Under the pieces are notes generated by a model that saw only the letters and a program-made list of their open reading frames with translations, was not told the origin of the DNA and did not search any database. Positions 1-7,475 of a stretch of DNA of 11,529 nucleotides are shown here, piece after piece; positions within the stretch are counted from its first letter, which is position 1; every line of letters starts with the position of its first letter. Both the position numbers and the translations under genes were made by a program. Source of the DNA: Hyphomicrobiales bacterium (GTDB lineage: Bacteria; Pseudomonadota; Alphaproteobacteria; Rhizobiales; Aestuariivirgaceae); contig JALSNA010000258.1 of the NCBI GenBank assembly GCA_026987255.1, positions 1-11,529 on the forward strand, written 5' to 3'.

Positions 1-33
1 GATGGTCTTCAGACTGTTGATGGAGATGCCCCA
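1..33 (+). repeat. Dispersed intergenic repeat, copy A
   Basis: The first 33 bases match positions 10856-10888 at about four of every five positions, including an identical stretch of 14 bases at the start (GATGGTCTTCAGAC). The core CAGACWGTTGATGGAGATGC recurs in copy B at 88-110. The window begins inside or at the edge of the unit, so its 5' limit is unknown. The repeat lies in non-coding DNA upstream of a tRNA gene. The family is not recognised; it behaves like a genome-specific interspersed element. Confidence 0.55.
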
Positions 34-87
34 CTGATATTTTGCGATATTCACGCTGGCGGCGCGGGGTTTATGGGTCTACGCCCT

Positions 88-110
88 AAGACAGTTGATG
101 GAGATGCCCA
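88..110 (+). repeat. Dispersed intergenic repeat, copy B (core only)
   Basis: This stretch repeats the core of copy A almost exactly (AGACAGTTGATGGAGATGCC), with A in place of T at the sixth core position. It lacks the GATGGTCTTC leader seen in copies A and C. Copies A and B lie in the same orientation, 78 bases apart start to start, which could be a local duplication. Confidence 0.5.
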
Positions 111-144
111 ATCCCTCCAGCCATCCCGAACCACGCAATGCATC

Positions 145-171
145 TTGCCACCCCATCGCCCAGCATATAAA
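145..171 (+). promoter_or_regulatory. Probable sigma70 promoter of the tRNA gene
   Basis: TTGCCA (145-150) and TATAAA (166-171) are separated by 15 bases. The spacing is slightly short, but both boxes match well. The -10 ends 12 bases before the mature 5' end of the tRNA, which fits transcription starting a few bases upstream of it. Confidence 0.45.
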
Positions 172-183
172 AAAGCTCCGGGC

Positions 184-259
<76 letters not shown>

Positions 260-556
260 GGTTTACCCCAGTCTCAATGATAGATGCATCCCTTCCGAAG
301 CTGCCGGAAGGCAAAAGAGGTCGTGCCAGCAATACCGTGCGAAATCGGCTGGCACTGATGGATTTTGAACTGAAACCGGCATGACCCGGGATACATCAAC
401 AGGCCCCGGGGCCTGACCTTCCAGATAGTTGACAAATGTTTAGTTATGGTGTTGAGTAATACTCAACCACTGGAGCGCAAGCGCCCTGTCTTCGGGGCAA
501 GAAGAGCGCGCCACGCTTTCGGTGGGGATACATGCATATGTCTGGGAGGAATGGAC
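260..556. other. Non-coding gap between tRNA and operon
   Basis: No protein gene is supported in these 297 bases. A 7-bp hairpin CCTTCCG/CGGAAGG at 291-311 has no T-tract behind it and is at best a weak tRNA terminator. A perfect 16-base palindrome CAGGCCCCGGGGCCTG lies at 400-415. The end of the gap holds the promoter and operator candidates described separately. A frame open from 446 runs into the binding-protein gene, but its first 37 codons look untranslated. Confidence 0.6.
429..467 (+). promoter_or_regulatory. Operon promoter region with palindromic operator
   Basis: A perfect -35 hexamer TTGACA lies at 429-434. No good -10 sits 16-18 bases downstream: the 17-base position reads TTGAGT, only three matches, and TAATAC at 457-462 is 22 bases away. 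Overlapping this zone is a perfect palindrome, GTTGAGTA-A-TACTCAAC (451-467), with 8-bp arms around one central base. A dimeric regulator bound here would cover the -10 region or the start site, which suggests a repressor operator. The regulator encoded at 9076-9507 is a candidate binder. The palindrome is seen directly; its function is inferred. Confidence 0.5.
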
Positions 557-1879
557 ATGAGACGAGGAAAGAAGCTACTCGCCGCGGCGGCCGTGTTGTT
601 GGGATTTGCCGCGTCTAATGCGCAGGCTGCCGACAAGGAGCTGACCCTTTGCTGGGCCGCCTGGGATCCGGCCAATGCCCTGACGGTCCTGTCGAAGGAC
701 TTCACCAGGGAAACCGGCATCAAGATGAAATTCGAGTTCGTTCCGTGGACGAATTTCGCCGACCGTTTCCTCAATGAACTAAACTCCAAGGGCAAGCTGT
801 GCGATCTGCTGATCGGTGACAGCCAGTGGATCGGTGGCTCGGCGGTCAATGGCCACTATGTGAAACTCAACGATTTCTTCAAGAAGGAAGGCATCTCCAT
901 GGATGACTTCCTGCCGGCCACGGTTTACGCCTATTCCACCTGGCCGAAGGGCTCCAAGAACTATTATGCCCTGCCGGCCATGGGCGATGCCCTGGGCTGG
1001 GTCTATCGCAAGGACTGGTTCGCCAGGCCCGAATTGCGCAAGGAATTCAAGGCCAGGTATGGCCGCGAGCTGGCGCCGCCGAAGACCCAGATGGAGCTCA
1101 TGGACATAGCCAGGTTCTTCCAGGGCCGCGTGATCGACGGCAAGAAGCGCTATGGCGTGGCCATCTATACCGAGCGCGGCTCGGAGGGCATCACCATGGG
1201 TGTGACCTCGGCGCTCTATCCTTTCGGCTTCAAGTATGAAAAGACGCCCGGCAAGTATGACATGGACGGCGCGGTGAACTCCCCCGATTCCGTCAAGGGG
1301 CTGGAGTTCTACAAGGCCCTGTATGACTGCTGCACCCCTCCGGGCCATTCGGACGCCTACATGGTGGCCAATCTCGATGCCTACAAGTCCGGCCAGGTGG
1401 CCATGCAGATGAACTGGTTCGCCTTCTTCCCCGGCATCGCCAAGGATCCGGATGTTGGCGGCGCAAAGTCCGGCTTCTTCGTCAATCCGCGCCAGAAGGT
1501 CGAGGCTTCCGTGCTCGGCGGGCAGGGCATCTCCGTGGTCTCCTATTCCGACAAGAAGGACCTGGCCCTGCAATACATCAAGTGGTTCGCCAAGCCCGAA
1601 GTGCAGAAGAAATGGTGGTCCCTGGGCGGCTATTCGTGCCACAAGGCGGTGCTCAACGACCCGGCCTTTCCGCAGTCGCAGCCCTTTGCCGCCGATTTCC
1701 TGAAGGCCATGGGCAACGTCAAGGACTTCTGGCAGGAGCCCAATTACGCCGAGTTGCTGCAGGCCATGCAAAAGCGGGTGCATGATTATGTGGTGGCCGG
1801 CAAGGGCACGGCCAAGGAGGCCCTGGACAAGCTGGTCAAGGACTGGCGCGAGGCCTTCGAGGATGCAGGCAAGCTGTAA
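557..1879 (+). CDS. Periplasmic solute-binding protein of ABC importer
   Basis: This is the substrate-capturing subunit of the sugar-type ABC importer encoded just downstream. The 440-residue protein starts with a typical Sec signal peptide: basic MRRGKK, a hydrophobic stretch of Leu and Ala, and a likely cleavage after AQA (residue 24). The mature part is rich in Trp and Lys, with segments typical of family-1 sugar-binding proteins (DLLIGDSQW, the hinge region YALPAMGDALGWVYRKDWF, and C-terminal AKPEVQKKWWSLGG). The start at 557 was chosen because GGAGG at 545-549 lies 7 bases before it. ATG 551 in the same frame sits directly against that site, and the earlier ATG 446 would mask the signal peptide. 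The gene is first in the operon. Because dihydroxyacetone kinase genes follow, dihydroxyacetone or a related small polyol or ketose is the likely ligand, but the sequence does not show the ligand. Confidence 0.9.
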   Translation: MRRGKKLLAAAAVLLGFAASNAQAADKELTLCWAAWDPANALTVLSKDFTRETGIKMKFEFVPWTNFADRFLNELNSKGKLCDLLIGDSQWIGGSAVNGHYVKLNDFFKKEGISMDDFLPATVYAYSTWPKGSKNYYALPAMGDALGWVYRKDWFARPELRKEFKARYGRELAPPKTQMELMDIARFFQGRVIDGKKRYGVAIYTERGSEGITMGVTSALYPFGFKYEKTPGKYDMDGAVNSPDSVKGLEFYKALYDCCTPPGHSDAYMVANLDAYKSGQVAMQMNWFAFFPGIAKDPDVGGAKSGFFVNPRQKVEASVLGGQGISVVSYSDKKDLALQYIKWFAKPEVQKKWWSLGGYSCHKAVLNDPAFPQSQPFAADFLKAMGNVKDFWQEPNYAELLQAMQKRVHDYVVAGKGTAKEALDKLVKDWREAFEDAGKL

Positions 1880-1909
1880 GCTTGCGCCATTTGCACCCGA
1901 CTTCCAACA

Positions 1910-1937
1910 TTCCGGCCGGATCCCGGTCCGGCCGGAA
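1910..1937 (+). repeat. GC-rich hairpin between binding protein and permease
   Basis: A perfect 11-bp inverted repeat, TTCCGGCCGGA and TCCGGCCGGAA, flanks a 6-base loop TCCCGG in the 91-base gap after the binding-protein gene. No T-tract follows, so it is not a standard intrinsic terminator. In many ABC operons such a hairpin protects the upstream mRNA end, so that the binding protein is made in excess over the membrane subunits. That role is inferred here. Confidence 0.6.
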
Positions 1938-1970
1938 CATCGACAAGATCGAGGCACAGGGGATTGCGCC

Positions 1971-2921
1971 GTGACCGCAAGGGACAGGACATCGCTCGCG
2001 CAAAAGGCCGCACGGGCCACGCCGGAACCGGTGGCGCGCAGGATCAGGGGATTGTCGGACAGGGCGCTGGCATGGCTGTTCATCTCGCCAACCATCATCC
2101 TGCTTTTGGCCATCAACATCTTTCCGCTGATCTGGACCATCTATCTGTCCTTCACCAATTACCACGCCAACCGGCCCAACATGAACGTGCGCTGGATCGG
2201 CCTGCGCAATTACCAGCGCATCCTGGGCAGCGAGGACATCTGGGGCTATCTGCAGGTCACGGCCCATTTCGTTTTCTGGACCATGGTCTTGCAATTGCTG
2301 CTCGGGTTCGGCCTGGCCTTGCTGATCAACCGCAATTTCAGGGGATCGAGCTTCTGGACCACGGTCATCCTCATCCCCATGATGCTTTCCCCCGCCGTGG
2401 TCGGCACCTTCTGGACCTATCTCTACCAGCCGCAAACGGGCATTTTCAGCTATATCGTCAATGCCTTTTACGATTTCGGCCCTCTGGACATGATCGGTTC
2501 GGTGAAACTTGCGCCCTGGGCCATCGTCATTGTCGATACCTGGATGTGGACGCCCTACATCCTGTTGCTCTCCCTGGCCGGGCTGCGCTCCATTCCCGAT
2601 TATCTCTATGAAGCGGCCGAGATCGACCGCGCCAATGCCTGGCAGAAGTTCTGGCACATTACCTTCCCGCGGGTTTTGCCCTTCCTCATGCTGGCGGTGC
2701 TGTTCCGCGGCATCGAGAACTTCAAGATGTTCGACATGGTGGCGGAGCTGACATCGGGCGGGCCGGGGTCCACCACGGAGCTTGTATCCATCACCCTCAA
2801 GCGGGCCGCCTTCGAGAGCTGGAAAACCGGCTATGCCTCCGCCTTTGCCGTCATTCTCTTCGTGACCGTGTTCGGATTGGGCAACATTTACGTCAAGGCA
2901 CTCAACAGGGTGAAACGATGA
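1971..2921 (+). CDS. ABC sugar transporter permease 1 (MalF/UgpA type)
   Basis: This is one of two integral membrane subunits forming the import channel. The 316-residue product has a basic N-terminal tail, then a first membrane helix (LAWLFISPTIILLLAINIF) and about five more, as in MalF/UgpA-like permeases. The cytoplasmic coupling loop is visible as YEAAEIDRANAW followed by FWHITFPRVLP; an Arg stands where the classical EAA loop has Gly. The GTG start at 1971 is preceded by AGGGGA (1958-1963) with 7-base spacing, and no ATG near the first helix has a comparable site. The gene sits 91 bases after the binding protein, across a hairpin, and overlaps permease 2 by 4 bases (ATGA), which suggests coupled translation and a heterodimeric channel. 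Confidence 0.92.
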   Translation: MTARDRTSLAQKAARATPEPVARRIRGLSDRALAWLFISPTIILLLAINIFPLIWTIYLSFTNYHANRPNMNVRWIGLRNYQRILGSEDIWGYLQVTAHFVFWTMVLQLLLGFGLALLINRNFRGSSFWTTVILIPMMLSPAVVGTFWTYLYQPQTGIFSYIVNAFYDFGPLDMIGSVKLAPWAIVIVDTWMWTPYILLLSLAGLRSIPDYLYEAAEIDRANAWQKFWHITFPRVLPFLMLAVLFRGIENFKMFDMVAELTSGGPGSTTELVSITLKRAAFESWKTGYASAFAVILFVTVFGLGNIYVKALNRVKR

Positions 2922-3874
2922 CAGCCAACACCAACAAGGCCTTTTCGGTATCCGAGGCCTCCGGCCGCTCCAAGGCCATTGCCGGAGCGCTGGTCATTCT
3001 CTATGCGCTGGTCACCATGATCCCGCTGGCGTGGATCTTCCTCACCGGGTTCAAGTCCCCGCCCGATTCCATCGCCTATCCGCCGAAAGTGGTTTTCACC
3101 CCCTCCCTGGAGGGATACGTGAACCTGTTCACCACCCGCTCGCGTCAGACGCCGGAATATCTCGAGAGCCTGGGGCCGCCCAGGACCTGGTATGACAAGC
3201 TGGTGCGCGAGCGCAACATGGTCATCACCGGCCCGTCGCGCTACAAGGACCGCTATGTCAATTCGCTGGTCATCGGCTTTGGCTCCACCTTCCTGGCGGT
3301 TTTCCTGGGCACACTGGCGGCTTACGGGTTTTCGCGCTTCAAGGTGCCGCTCAAGGACGATCTGCTGTTTTTCATTCTCTCCACCCGCATGATGCCGCCC
3401 ATCGCCGTGGCCATTCCCATTTACCTCATGTACCGCCAGCTTGGCCTGTCGGATACCTGGCTGGGCATGATCCTGCTTTACACGGCGGTCAATGTTTCGC
3501 TCGCCGTGTGGCTGCTCAAGGGGTTCGTGGATGAAATCCCGCGCGAATACGAGGAGGCGGCGGTCATCGATGGCTATTCGCGCTTTCAGGCCTTCATCAA
3601 GGTGGTGCTGCCGCAAATGCGCGCCGGCATTGCCGCGACGGCCATTTTCTGTCTCATTTTCGCATGGAACGAATATGCCTTTGCCCTGCTTCTGACATCC
3701 GGCACGGCGCAGACCGCGCCGCCCTTCATCCCCCAGATCATCGGCGAGGGCGGACTGGACTGGCCGGCCGTGGCGGCGGGCACCACGCTGTTCCTCGTTC
3801 CCATCGTGTTTTTCACCGTATTGTTGCGCAACCAGCTGCTGCGCGGCATTACCTTCGGAGCGGTGCGCAAATGA
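2918..3874 (+). CDS. ABC sugar transporter permease 2 (MalG/UgpE type)
   Basis: This is the second channel subunit, 318 residues. An N-terminal helix (ALVILYALVTMIPLAWIFL) is followed by FKSPPD, typical of MalG-like permeases. A periplasmic segment of roughly 70-80 residues then precedes the core helices. The coupling loop is canonical: EYEEAAVIDGYSRFQAF and then KVVLPQMRAGI, with the EAA and Gly both in place, unlike permease 1. The later motif FAWNEYAFALLLT is characteristic of this subunit type. The gene begins in the ATGA overlap with permease 1 and ends in an ATGA overlap with the small membrane protein. Specificity cannot be read from the sequence. Confidence 0.93.
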   Translation: MTANTNKAFSVSEASGRSKAIAGALVILYALVTMIPLAWIFLTGFKSPPDSIAYPPKVVFTPSLEGYVNLFTTRSRQTPEYLESLGPPRTWYDKLVRERNMVITGPSRYKDRYVNSLVIGFGSTFLAVFLGTLAAYGFSRFKVPLKDDLLFFILSTRMMPPIAVAIPIYLMYRQLGLSDTWLGMILLYTAVNVSLAVWLLKGFVDEIPREYEEAAVIDGYSRFQAFIKVVLPQMRAGIAATAIFCLIFAWNEYAFALLLTSGTAQTAPPFIPQIIGEGGLDWPAVAAGTTLFLVPIVFFTVLLRNQLLRGITFGAVRK

Positions 3875-4080
3875 CCGGACAAGACAAGAAGGGCAGCATC
3901 AGGCGCTTTTTCCTGCGCGGCCCGTGGGAGAATGCCGCAACGGCGGGCATTGCCCTTGGCGTGTTCATGCTCATGCAGCCTTTTTCCATGACCCTTTACA
4001 GCTATTCCTTCATCGTCATTCTGGCGGCGACCCTGGGCTTCGTCATCGTCAGCCATTTTCCGGAGGGCGAAGATGGCTGA
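3871..4080 (+). CDS. Small two-helix membrane protein of the transporter operon
   Basis: This 69-residue protein has a basic N-terminus (KKGSIRRFF), a first hydrophobic segment around residues 24-38 (AGIALGVFMLMQPF), a short turn, and a second helix around residues 43-62 (YSYSFIVILAATLGFVIV). It ends in an acidic tail, HFPEGEDG. It starts in a 4-base overlap with permease 2 and ends 8 bases inside ATPase 1, so it is translated with the transporter. Its position and size recall the small membrane protein GlpU (DUF2160) of rhizobial glycerol transporters, but I cannot confirm membership of that family. It may be an accessory or stabilising subunit of the permease pair. A start further upstream is unlikely because it would overlap permease 2 heavily. 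Confidence 0.8.
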   Translation: MTGQDKKGSIRRFFLRGPWENAATAGIALGVFMLMQPFSMTLYSYSFIVILAATLGFVIVSHFPEGEDG

Positions 4081-5170
4081 AATCACCGTTCAGGGACTGA
4101 AGAAATACTTCGGTGACTTCGCCGCCGTGCACGACAGCTCCTTTCGCGTGCATGACGGGGAGTTCTTCGTCATGCTGGGGCCGTCCGGCTGTGGCAAGAC
4201 CACGACCTTGCGCATGATCGCCGGGCTGGAATTGCCATCGGAAGGGCGCATCCTTCTGGATGGCGAGGATGTGACCTGGCTGCGCGCGGCGCGGCGCGAC
4301 ATCGCCTTCGTCTTTCAGCTCTTTGCTCTTTATCCGCACATGAACGTGCGCAGGAACATCTCCTTTCCCCTGCGCATGGAGCATGTGAAGCGGGCCGAAA
4401 TCCGCCGCCGCGTGGACGAGGTGGCCGATCTGTTGCGCATCGGGCATCTGCTCGACAAGCCGGTGGGCGGGCTCTCCTCCGGAGACCGTCAGCGGGTGGC
4501 CCTGGGCCGGGCCATCATCCGCCGCGCCAAGGCCTTTTTGTTCGATGAGCCGCTGGGGGCGCTGGACGCCGAGTTCCGCGACCTGATGCGCGAGGAATTG
4601 CGCCAGCTCCATGACCGCATCGGCGCCACTTCCGTCTATGTCACCCACGACCAGATCGAGGCCATGTCCATGGCCGACCGCATCTGTGTCATGGAGCGCG
4701 GAAAGGTCTTGCAGGTGGGCACTCCCATGGACATCTACAACCGGCCGAAAACCCGCTTTGTCGCCGGCTTCATCGGCAGTCCCTCGATGAACTTCCTGCC
4801 CGCCGGCGGCGGACTGCCAAAGGGCGCGGAGGAAATCCGGGTCAATGGAGCCCGCCTGAAGATGCCCAGGTTGCGCGAGCCCCTGGATGCTCCCGAGGCC
4901 GAAATCGGCATTCGCCCCGAACACATCCGCCTGGCGCAGGACGGCCCGCTCAGGGGGCGCGTCTTTGCGGTGGAATATACCGGCGCCAGCCAGCTCGTCA
5001 CGGTGGACACCCCCGCCGGACGGCTGAAGGTGCGCGCAGGCAACACCCAGCGCATAGATGAGGATGAAACGGTGGGGCTGACCCCCGATCCGCGGCGGAT
5101 CGTGGTCTTCGACCCGCGTGATGAGCGGGCCCTGGACAGCGGCCTGTTCGGGGAGGACGGGCATGAGTGA
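4073..5170 (+). CDS. ABC transporter ATP-binding protein 1 (MalK/UgpC type)
   Basis: The 365-residue protein is one of two ATPases that power the importer. Walker A is GPSGCGKT at residues 36-43, the Q-loop Gln is at 82 in VFQLFALYPHM, Walker B is FLFDEP at 155-160, and the H-loop His is 192 in YVTHDQ. A C-terminal TOBE/MOI regulatory domain is indicated by IGIRPEHIRL. The signature motif reads LSSGD (134-138) instead of LSGGQ, so the site it completes may be weaker. The gene overlaps the small membrane protein and ATPase 2 by 8 bases each. Two distinct ATPases in one operon imply a heterodimer, as in the GlpS/GlpT pair of rhizobial glycerol uptake. Confidence 0.93.
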   Translation: MAEITVQGLKKYFGDFAAVHDSSFRVHDGEFFVMLGPSGCGKTTTLRMIAGLELPSEGRILLDGEDVTWLRAARRDIAFVFQLFALYPHMNVRRNISFPLRMEHVKRAEIRRRVDEVADLLRIGHLLDKPVGGLSSGDRQRVALGRAIIRRAKAFLFDEPLGALDAEFRDLMREELRQLHDRIGATSVYVTHDQIEAMSMADRICVMERGKVLQVGTPMDIYNRPKTRFVAGFIGSPSMNFLPAGGGLPKGAEEIRVNGARLKMPRLREPLDAPEAEIGIRPEHIRLAQDGPLRGRVFAVEYTGASQLVTVDTPAGRLKVRAGNTQRIDEDETVGLTPDPRRIVVFDPRDERALDSGLFGEDGHE

Positions 5171-6191
5171 ACTGCGCCTTGAAAACCTGCGCAAGACCTT
5201 TGGCGCCATTGCCGCGGTGGACGATCTGTCCCTGAGAGTGGCCGATGGGGAGTTTGTCGTTCTCCTGGGCCCCACGGGGGCGGGCAAGACCACCACCCTG
5301 CGTCTGGCCGCCGGGCTGGAAAATCCCGATGCCGGGGCGGTGTTCATCGGCGGGCGCGAGGTCACCGGCCTCACCCCGGCGGAGCGTGACGTGGCCTTCG
5401 TTTTTCAGCAATATTCGCTTTATCCCCACTACACGGTCTTTGACAATCTGGCCTTCCCCCTGCGTGCTCCGGGCCGCAAATGGCCTGAAGAACGGATCAG
5501 GTCGCGGGTGGAGGAAATCGCCGCCATGCTCGATATGGAGCACAAGCTGCAAAACCGCGCCACCCAGCTTTCCGGCGGCGAGATGCAGCGGGTATCCATC
5601 GGCCGCGCCCTGGTGCGCGCGCCCAATCTCTTTCTCATGGATGAGCCCCTGTCCTCGCTGGACGCCAAGTTGCGCGAGTCCATGCGCGTGGAGCTCAAGC
5701 GCATCCAGCGCGATCTGGGGGCCACCATACTCTATGTCACCCATGACCAGCTGGAAGCCATGACCCTGGCCGACCGCATCGGCATCCTGGAAGACGGCAA
5801 ACTGGTGCAGGTGGGCGCGCCGCGCGAAATTTATGAAAACCCGGTCTCTGTCCATGCCGCCCGCCGCCTGGGGTCTCCGCCCATGAACATCCTGCCGCCG
5901 CAGGCCCTTGGCCTGCCGGACCTGCCACCGGCGGCGGCGCAAATCGGCATCCGTCCAGAGGATGTCGAACTTGGTGGCGACAGCGGCATCGTTGCAAGGG
6001 TGGAGAGCCTCGAGCACCTGGGCGCCAGCATGGTGGCGGGTCTTGGTTTCGGCAATGAGCGGCTGCATGTATTGCTGGACGACAGCCAACGGCTGCGGCG
6101 TGGCCAGCAGATCACATTCACACTCAACCGGGAGAAGATCATCTGTTTCGACAGCCAGGGCAGGCGCATCGATGCACCCCCGGCAGCATGA
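5163..6191 (+). CDS. ABC transporter ATP-binding protein 2 (MalK/UgpC type)
   Basis: The second ATPase, 342 residues, keeps all catalytic motifs: Walker A GPTGAGKT (36-43), Q-loop Gln 82, signature LSGGE (136-140), Walker B FLMDEP (157-162) with catalytic Glu 161, and H-loop His 194. A TOBE-type C-terminus is marked by IGIRPEDVEL. The start at 5163 gives the usual MSELRLENLRKTFG beginning, and GGGAGGA (5151-5157) lies 5 bases before it. An earlier in-frame ATG at 5118 would only add residues overlapping ATPase 1. The signature is closer to consensus than in ATPase 1, so the two composite ATP sites of a heterodimer would differ. The gene ends just before dhaL. Confidence 0.93.
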   Translation: MSELRLENLRKTFGAIAAVDDLSLRVADGEFVVLLGPTGAGKTTTLRLAAGLENPDAGAVFIGGREVTGLTPAERDVAFVFQQYSLYPHYTVFDNLAFPLRAPGRKWPEERIRSRVEEIAAMLDMEHKLQNRATQLSGGEMQRVSIGRALVRAPNLFLMDEPLSSLDAKLRESMRVELKRIQRDLGATILYVTHDQLEAMTLADRIGILEDGKLVQVGAPREIYENPVSVHAARRLGSPPMNILPPQALGLPDLPPAAAQIGIRPEDVELGGDSGIVARVESLEHLGASMVAGLGFGNERLHVLLDDSQRLRRGQQITFTLNREKIICFDSQGRRIDAPPAA

Positions 6192-6208
6192 TCAGGAAGG
6201 AGCGCAAG

Positions 6209-6817
6209 GTGTCCGATATGCACAACGGGAAACTCCTGGAGGCGGCGGTGGCGGCCATCCGCGAACATGCCGATGAGCTGACCGCTCTTGATCAGGCCAT
6301 TGGCGATGGCGATCACGGCATCAACATGAAGCGCGGCTTCGACGCCCTGGCCGAAGCCGCCGGAGAGCTGGAAAGGCTGGAGCTGCCCGCGGCCCTGCAG
6401 AAGGCGGGAATGATCCTGGTGATGAAGGTGGGAGGCGCATCCGGGCCGCTCTATGGCTCCCTGCTCATGGCCATGGGCAAGGCCGCGGCCCACCCGCCAG
6501 CCAGCGCCGATGATGTGGCCGGGATGCTGAAGGCGGGCATCGAGGCCGTCAAGGCGCGTGGCAGGTCGGATGCCGGAGCCAAGACCATGCTCGATGTGCT
6601 CATTCCGGTTCTGCAGGCGCTCGAAAGCCATCCCGAAGATCCCTGCGCGGCGGCGGTGAGGGCCGCCGATGATGGCCTTGAGGCCACCCGGGGCATGCTG
6701 GCCACAAAGGGGCGCGCTTCATTCCTGGGCGAACGCTCCATCGGGCATCTCGATCCCGGGGCGCGCTCGTCCGCCCTGCTCGTTCATGCCATTTGCAATG
6801 TTTTGGAGGATTCATGA
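6209..6817 (+). CDS. dhaL: Dihydroxyacetone kinase subunit DhaL (PTS-dependent)
   Basis: DhaL is the nucleotide-carrying subunit: its tightly bound ADP is rephosphorylated by DhaM, and it passes the phosphate to the dihydroxyacetone held on DhaK. The metal and nucleotide motif ALDQAIGDGDHGINM is visible, with Asp 28, 33 and 35 spaced as in the E. coli protein. MKVGGASGPLYGSLL and DAGAKTMLDVLIPVLQ follow, both typical of the family. The 202-residue length fits PTS-type DhaL (about 210). The GTG at 6209 was preferred because AAGGAG at 6197-6202 lies 6 bases upstream. The ATG at 6188 would overlap ATPase 2 by 4 bases, and the ATG at 6218 is also possible. The 3' end overlaps dhaM by 4 bases. Confidence 0.93.
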   Translation: MSDMHNGKLLEAAVAAIREHADELTALDQAIGDGDHGINMKRGFDALAEAAGELERLELPAALQKAGMILVMKVGGASGPLYGSLLMAMGKAAAHPPASADDVAGMLKAGIEAVKARGRSDAGAKTMLDVLIPVLQALESHPEDPCAAAVRAADDGLEATRGMLATKGRASFLGERSIGHLDPGARSSALLVHAICNVLEDS

Positions 6818-7203
6818 CCGGTAATGTTTCCATAGTCATCGTTTCCCATTCGCCCAAGGTGGCCGAGGGAACAGCCGACATGGTGCGCCAGATGGTTGGC
6901 GAAGAGGTGCGTCTGGCCCATTGCGGCGGCGATCCCGATGGCGGACTGGGCACCAATGTCGGAGCCATCATGGAGGCCATCGAGGCGGTCTATTCGCCAA
7001 AGGGTGTGGCCATTCTCGTGGATCTTGGCGGGGCGGAGACCAACAGCGAAATGGCGCGCGAGATGCTGCCCGCCGAAAAGGCCGCCCATGTTGCGATCTG
7101 CAATGCGCCCCTGGTGGAGGGCGCCATCATGGCCGCCACGGAGGCCTCCGGCGGAGCGGACCTGGAAGCGGTGCGGGCCACCGCCGAGGAGTTTCAGGCA
7201 TGA
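6814..7203 (+). CDS. dhaM: DhaM, EIIA-type phosphotransfer subunit of DHA kinase
   Basis: This 129-residue protein is the EIIA-Dha domain (mannose EIIA fold) that carries phosphate from HPr to the ADP on DhaL. The active-site His is residue 12 in VIVSHSPKVAEG. The family segments CGGDPDGGLGTNVGAIMEAI, ILVDLGGAETNSEM and NAPLVEGAIMAA follow in order. It contains only the EIIA domain, whereas E. coli DhaM also carries HPr and a shortened Enzyme I in the same chain; here those parts are the next two genes. The ATG at 6814 was chosen because GGAGGA (6805-6810) precedes it and it overlaps the dhaL stop in ATGA. An in-frame ATG at 6793 lacks such a site. Confidence 0.93.
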   Translation: MTGNVSIVIVSHSPKVAEGTADMVRQMVGEEVRLAHCGGDPDGGLGTNVGAIMEAIEAVYSPKGVAILVDLGGAETNSEMAREMLPAEKAAHVAICNAPLVEGAIMAATEASGGADLEAVRATAEEFQA

Positions 7204-7475
7204 CGGAAACCGTCACGGGAAAGGTCGTCATCACCGATCCGGCAGGGCTTCATGCCCGTCCGGCGGTGAAGCTGACCAAGCTGGCCAAGAGCTTTGCCTC
7301 GGACATTGACATCCGGGCCGGAGAGGATGGCGGCTGGATAAATGCCAAATCTCCCAGCGCGGTGATGAAGCTCAAGGCCAGGCATGGAACCACCCTGCAT
7401 GTGCGCGCCACCGGCGCCGATGCGCAAGGCGGCGTGGATGCGCTGGTCGATCTGGTCAAGCGGGGTTTCGGATGA
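7200..7475 (+). CDS. HPr-like phosphocarrier protein
   Basis: HPr relays phosphate from Enzyme I to the EIIA protein. The 91-residue product has the active-site motif DPAGLHARPAVKL with His 18 followed by Arg 20 and Pro 21. The second conserved region, NAKSPSAVMKLKA, contains the Ser corresponding to the regulatory site of other HPr proteins. The length matches free-standing HPr (85-95 residues). It overlaps dhaM and the Enzyme I gene by 4 bases each, so it is probably a ptsH paralogue dedicated to this kinase and distinct from any general or nitrogen-related PTS HPr elsewhere in the genome. That dedication is inferred from context. Confidence 0.93.
   Translation: MTETVTGKVVITDPAGLHARPAVKLTKLAKSFASDIDIRAGEDGGWINAKSPSAVMKLKARHGTTLHVRATGADAQGGVDALVDLVKRGFG

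Noticed and set aside
446..556. An N-terminal extension of the binding protein from ATG 446
   Set aside because: It would bury the signal peptide 37 residues inside the protein and would place the palindromic operator within coding sequence; a good ribosome site precedes 557.
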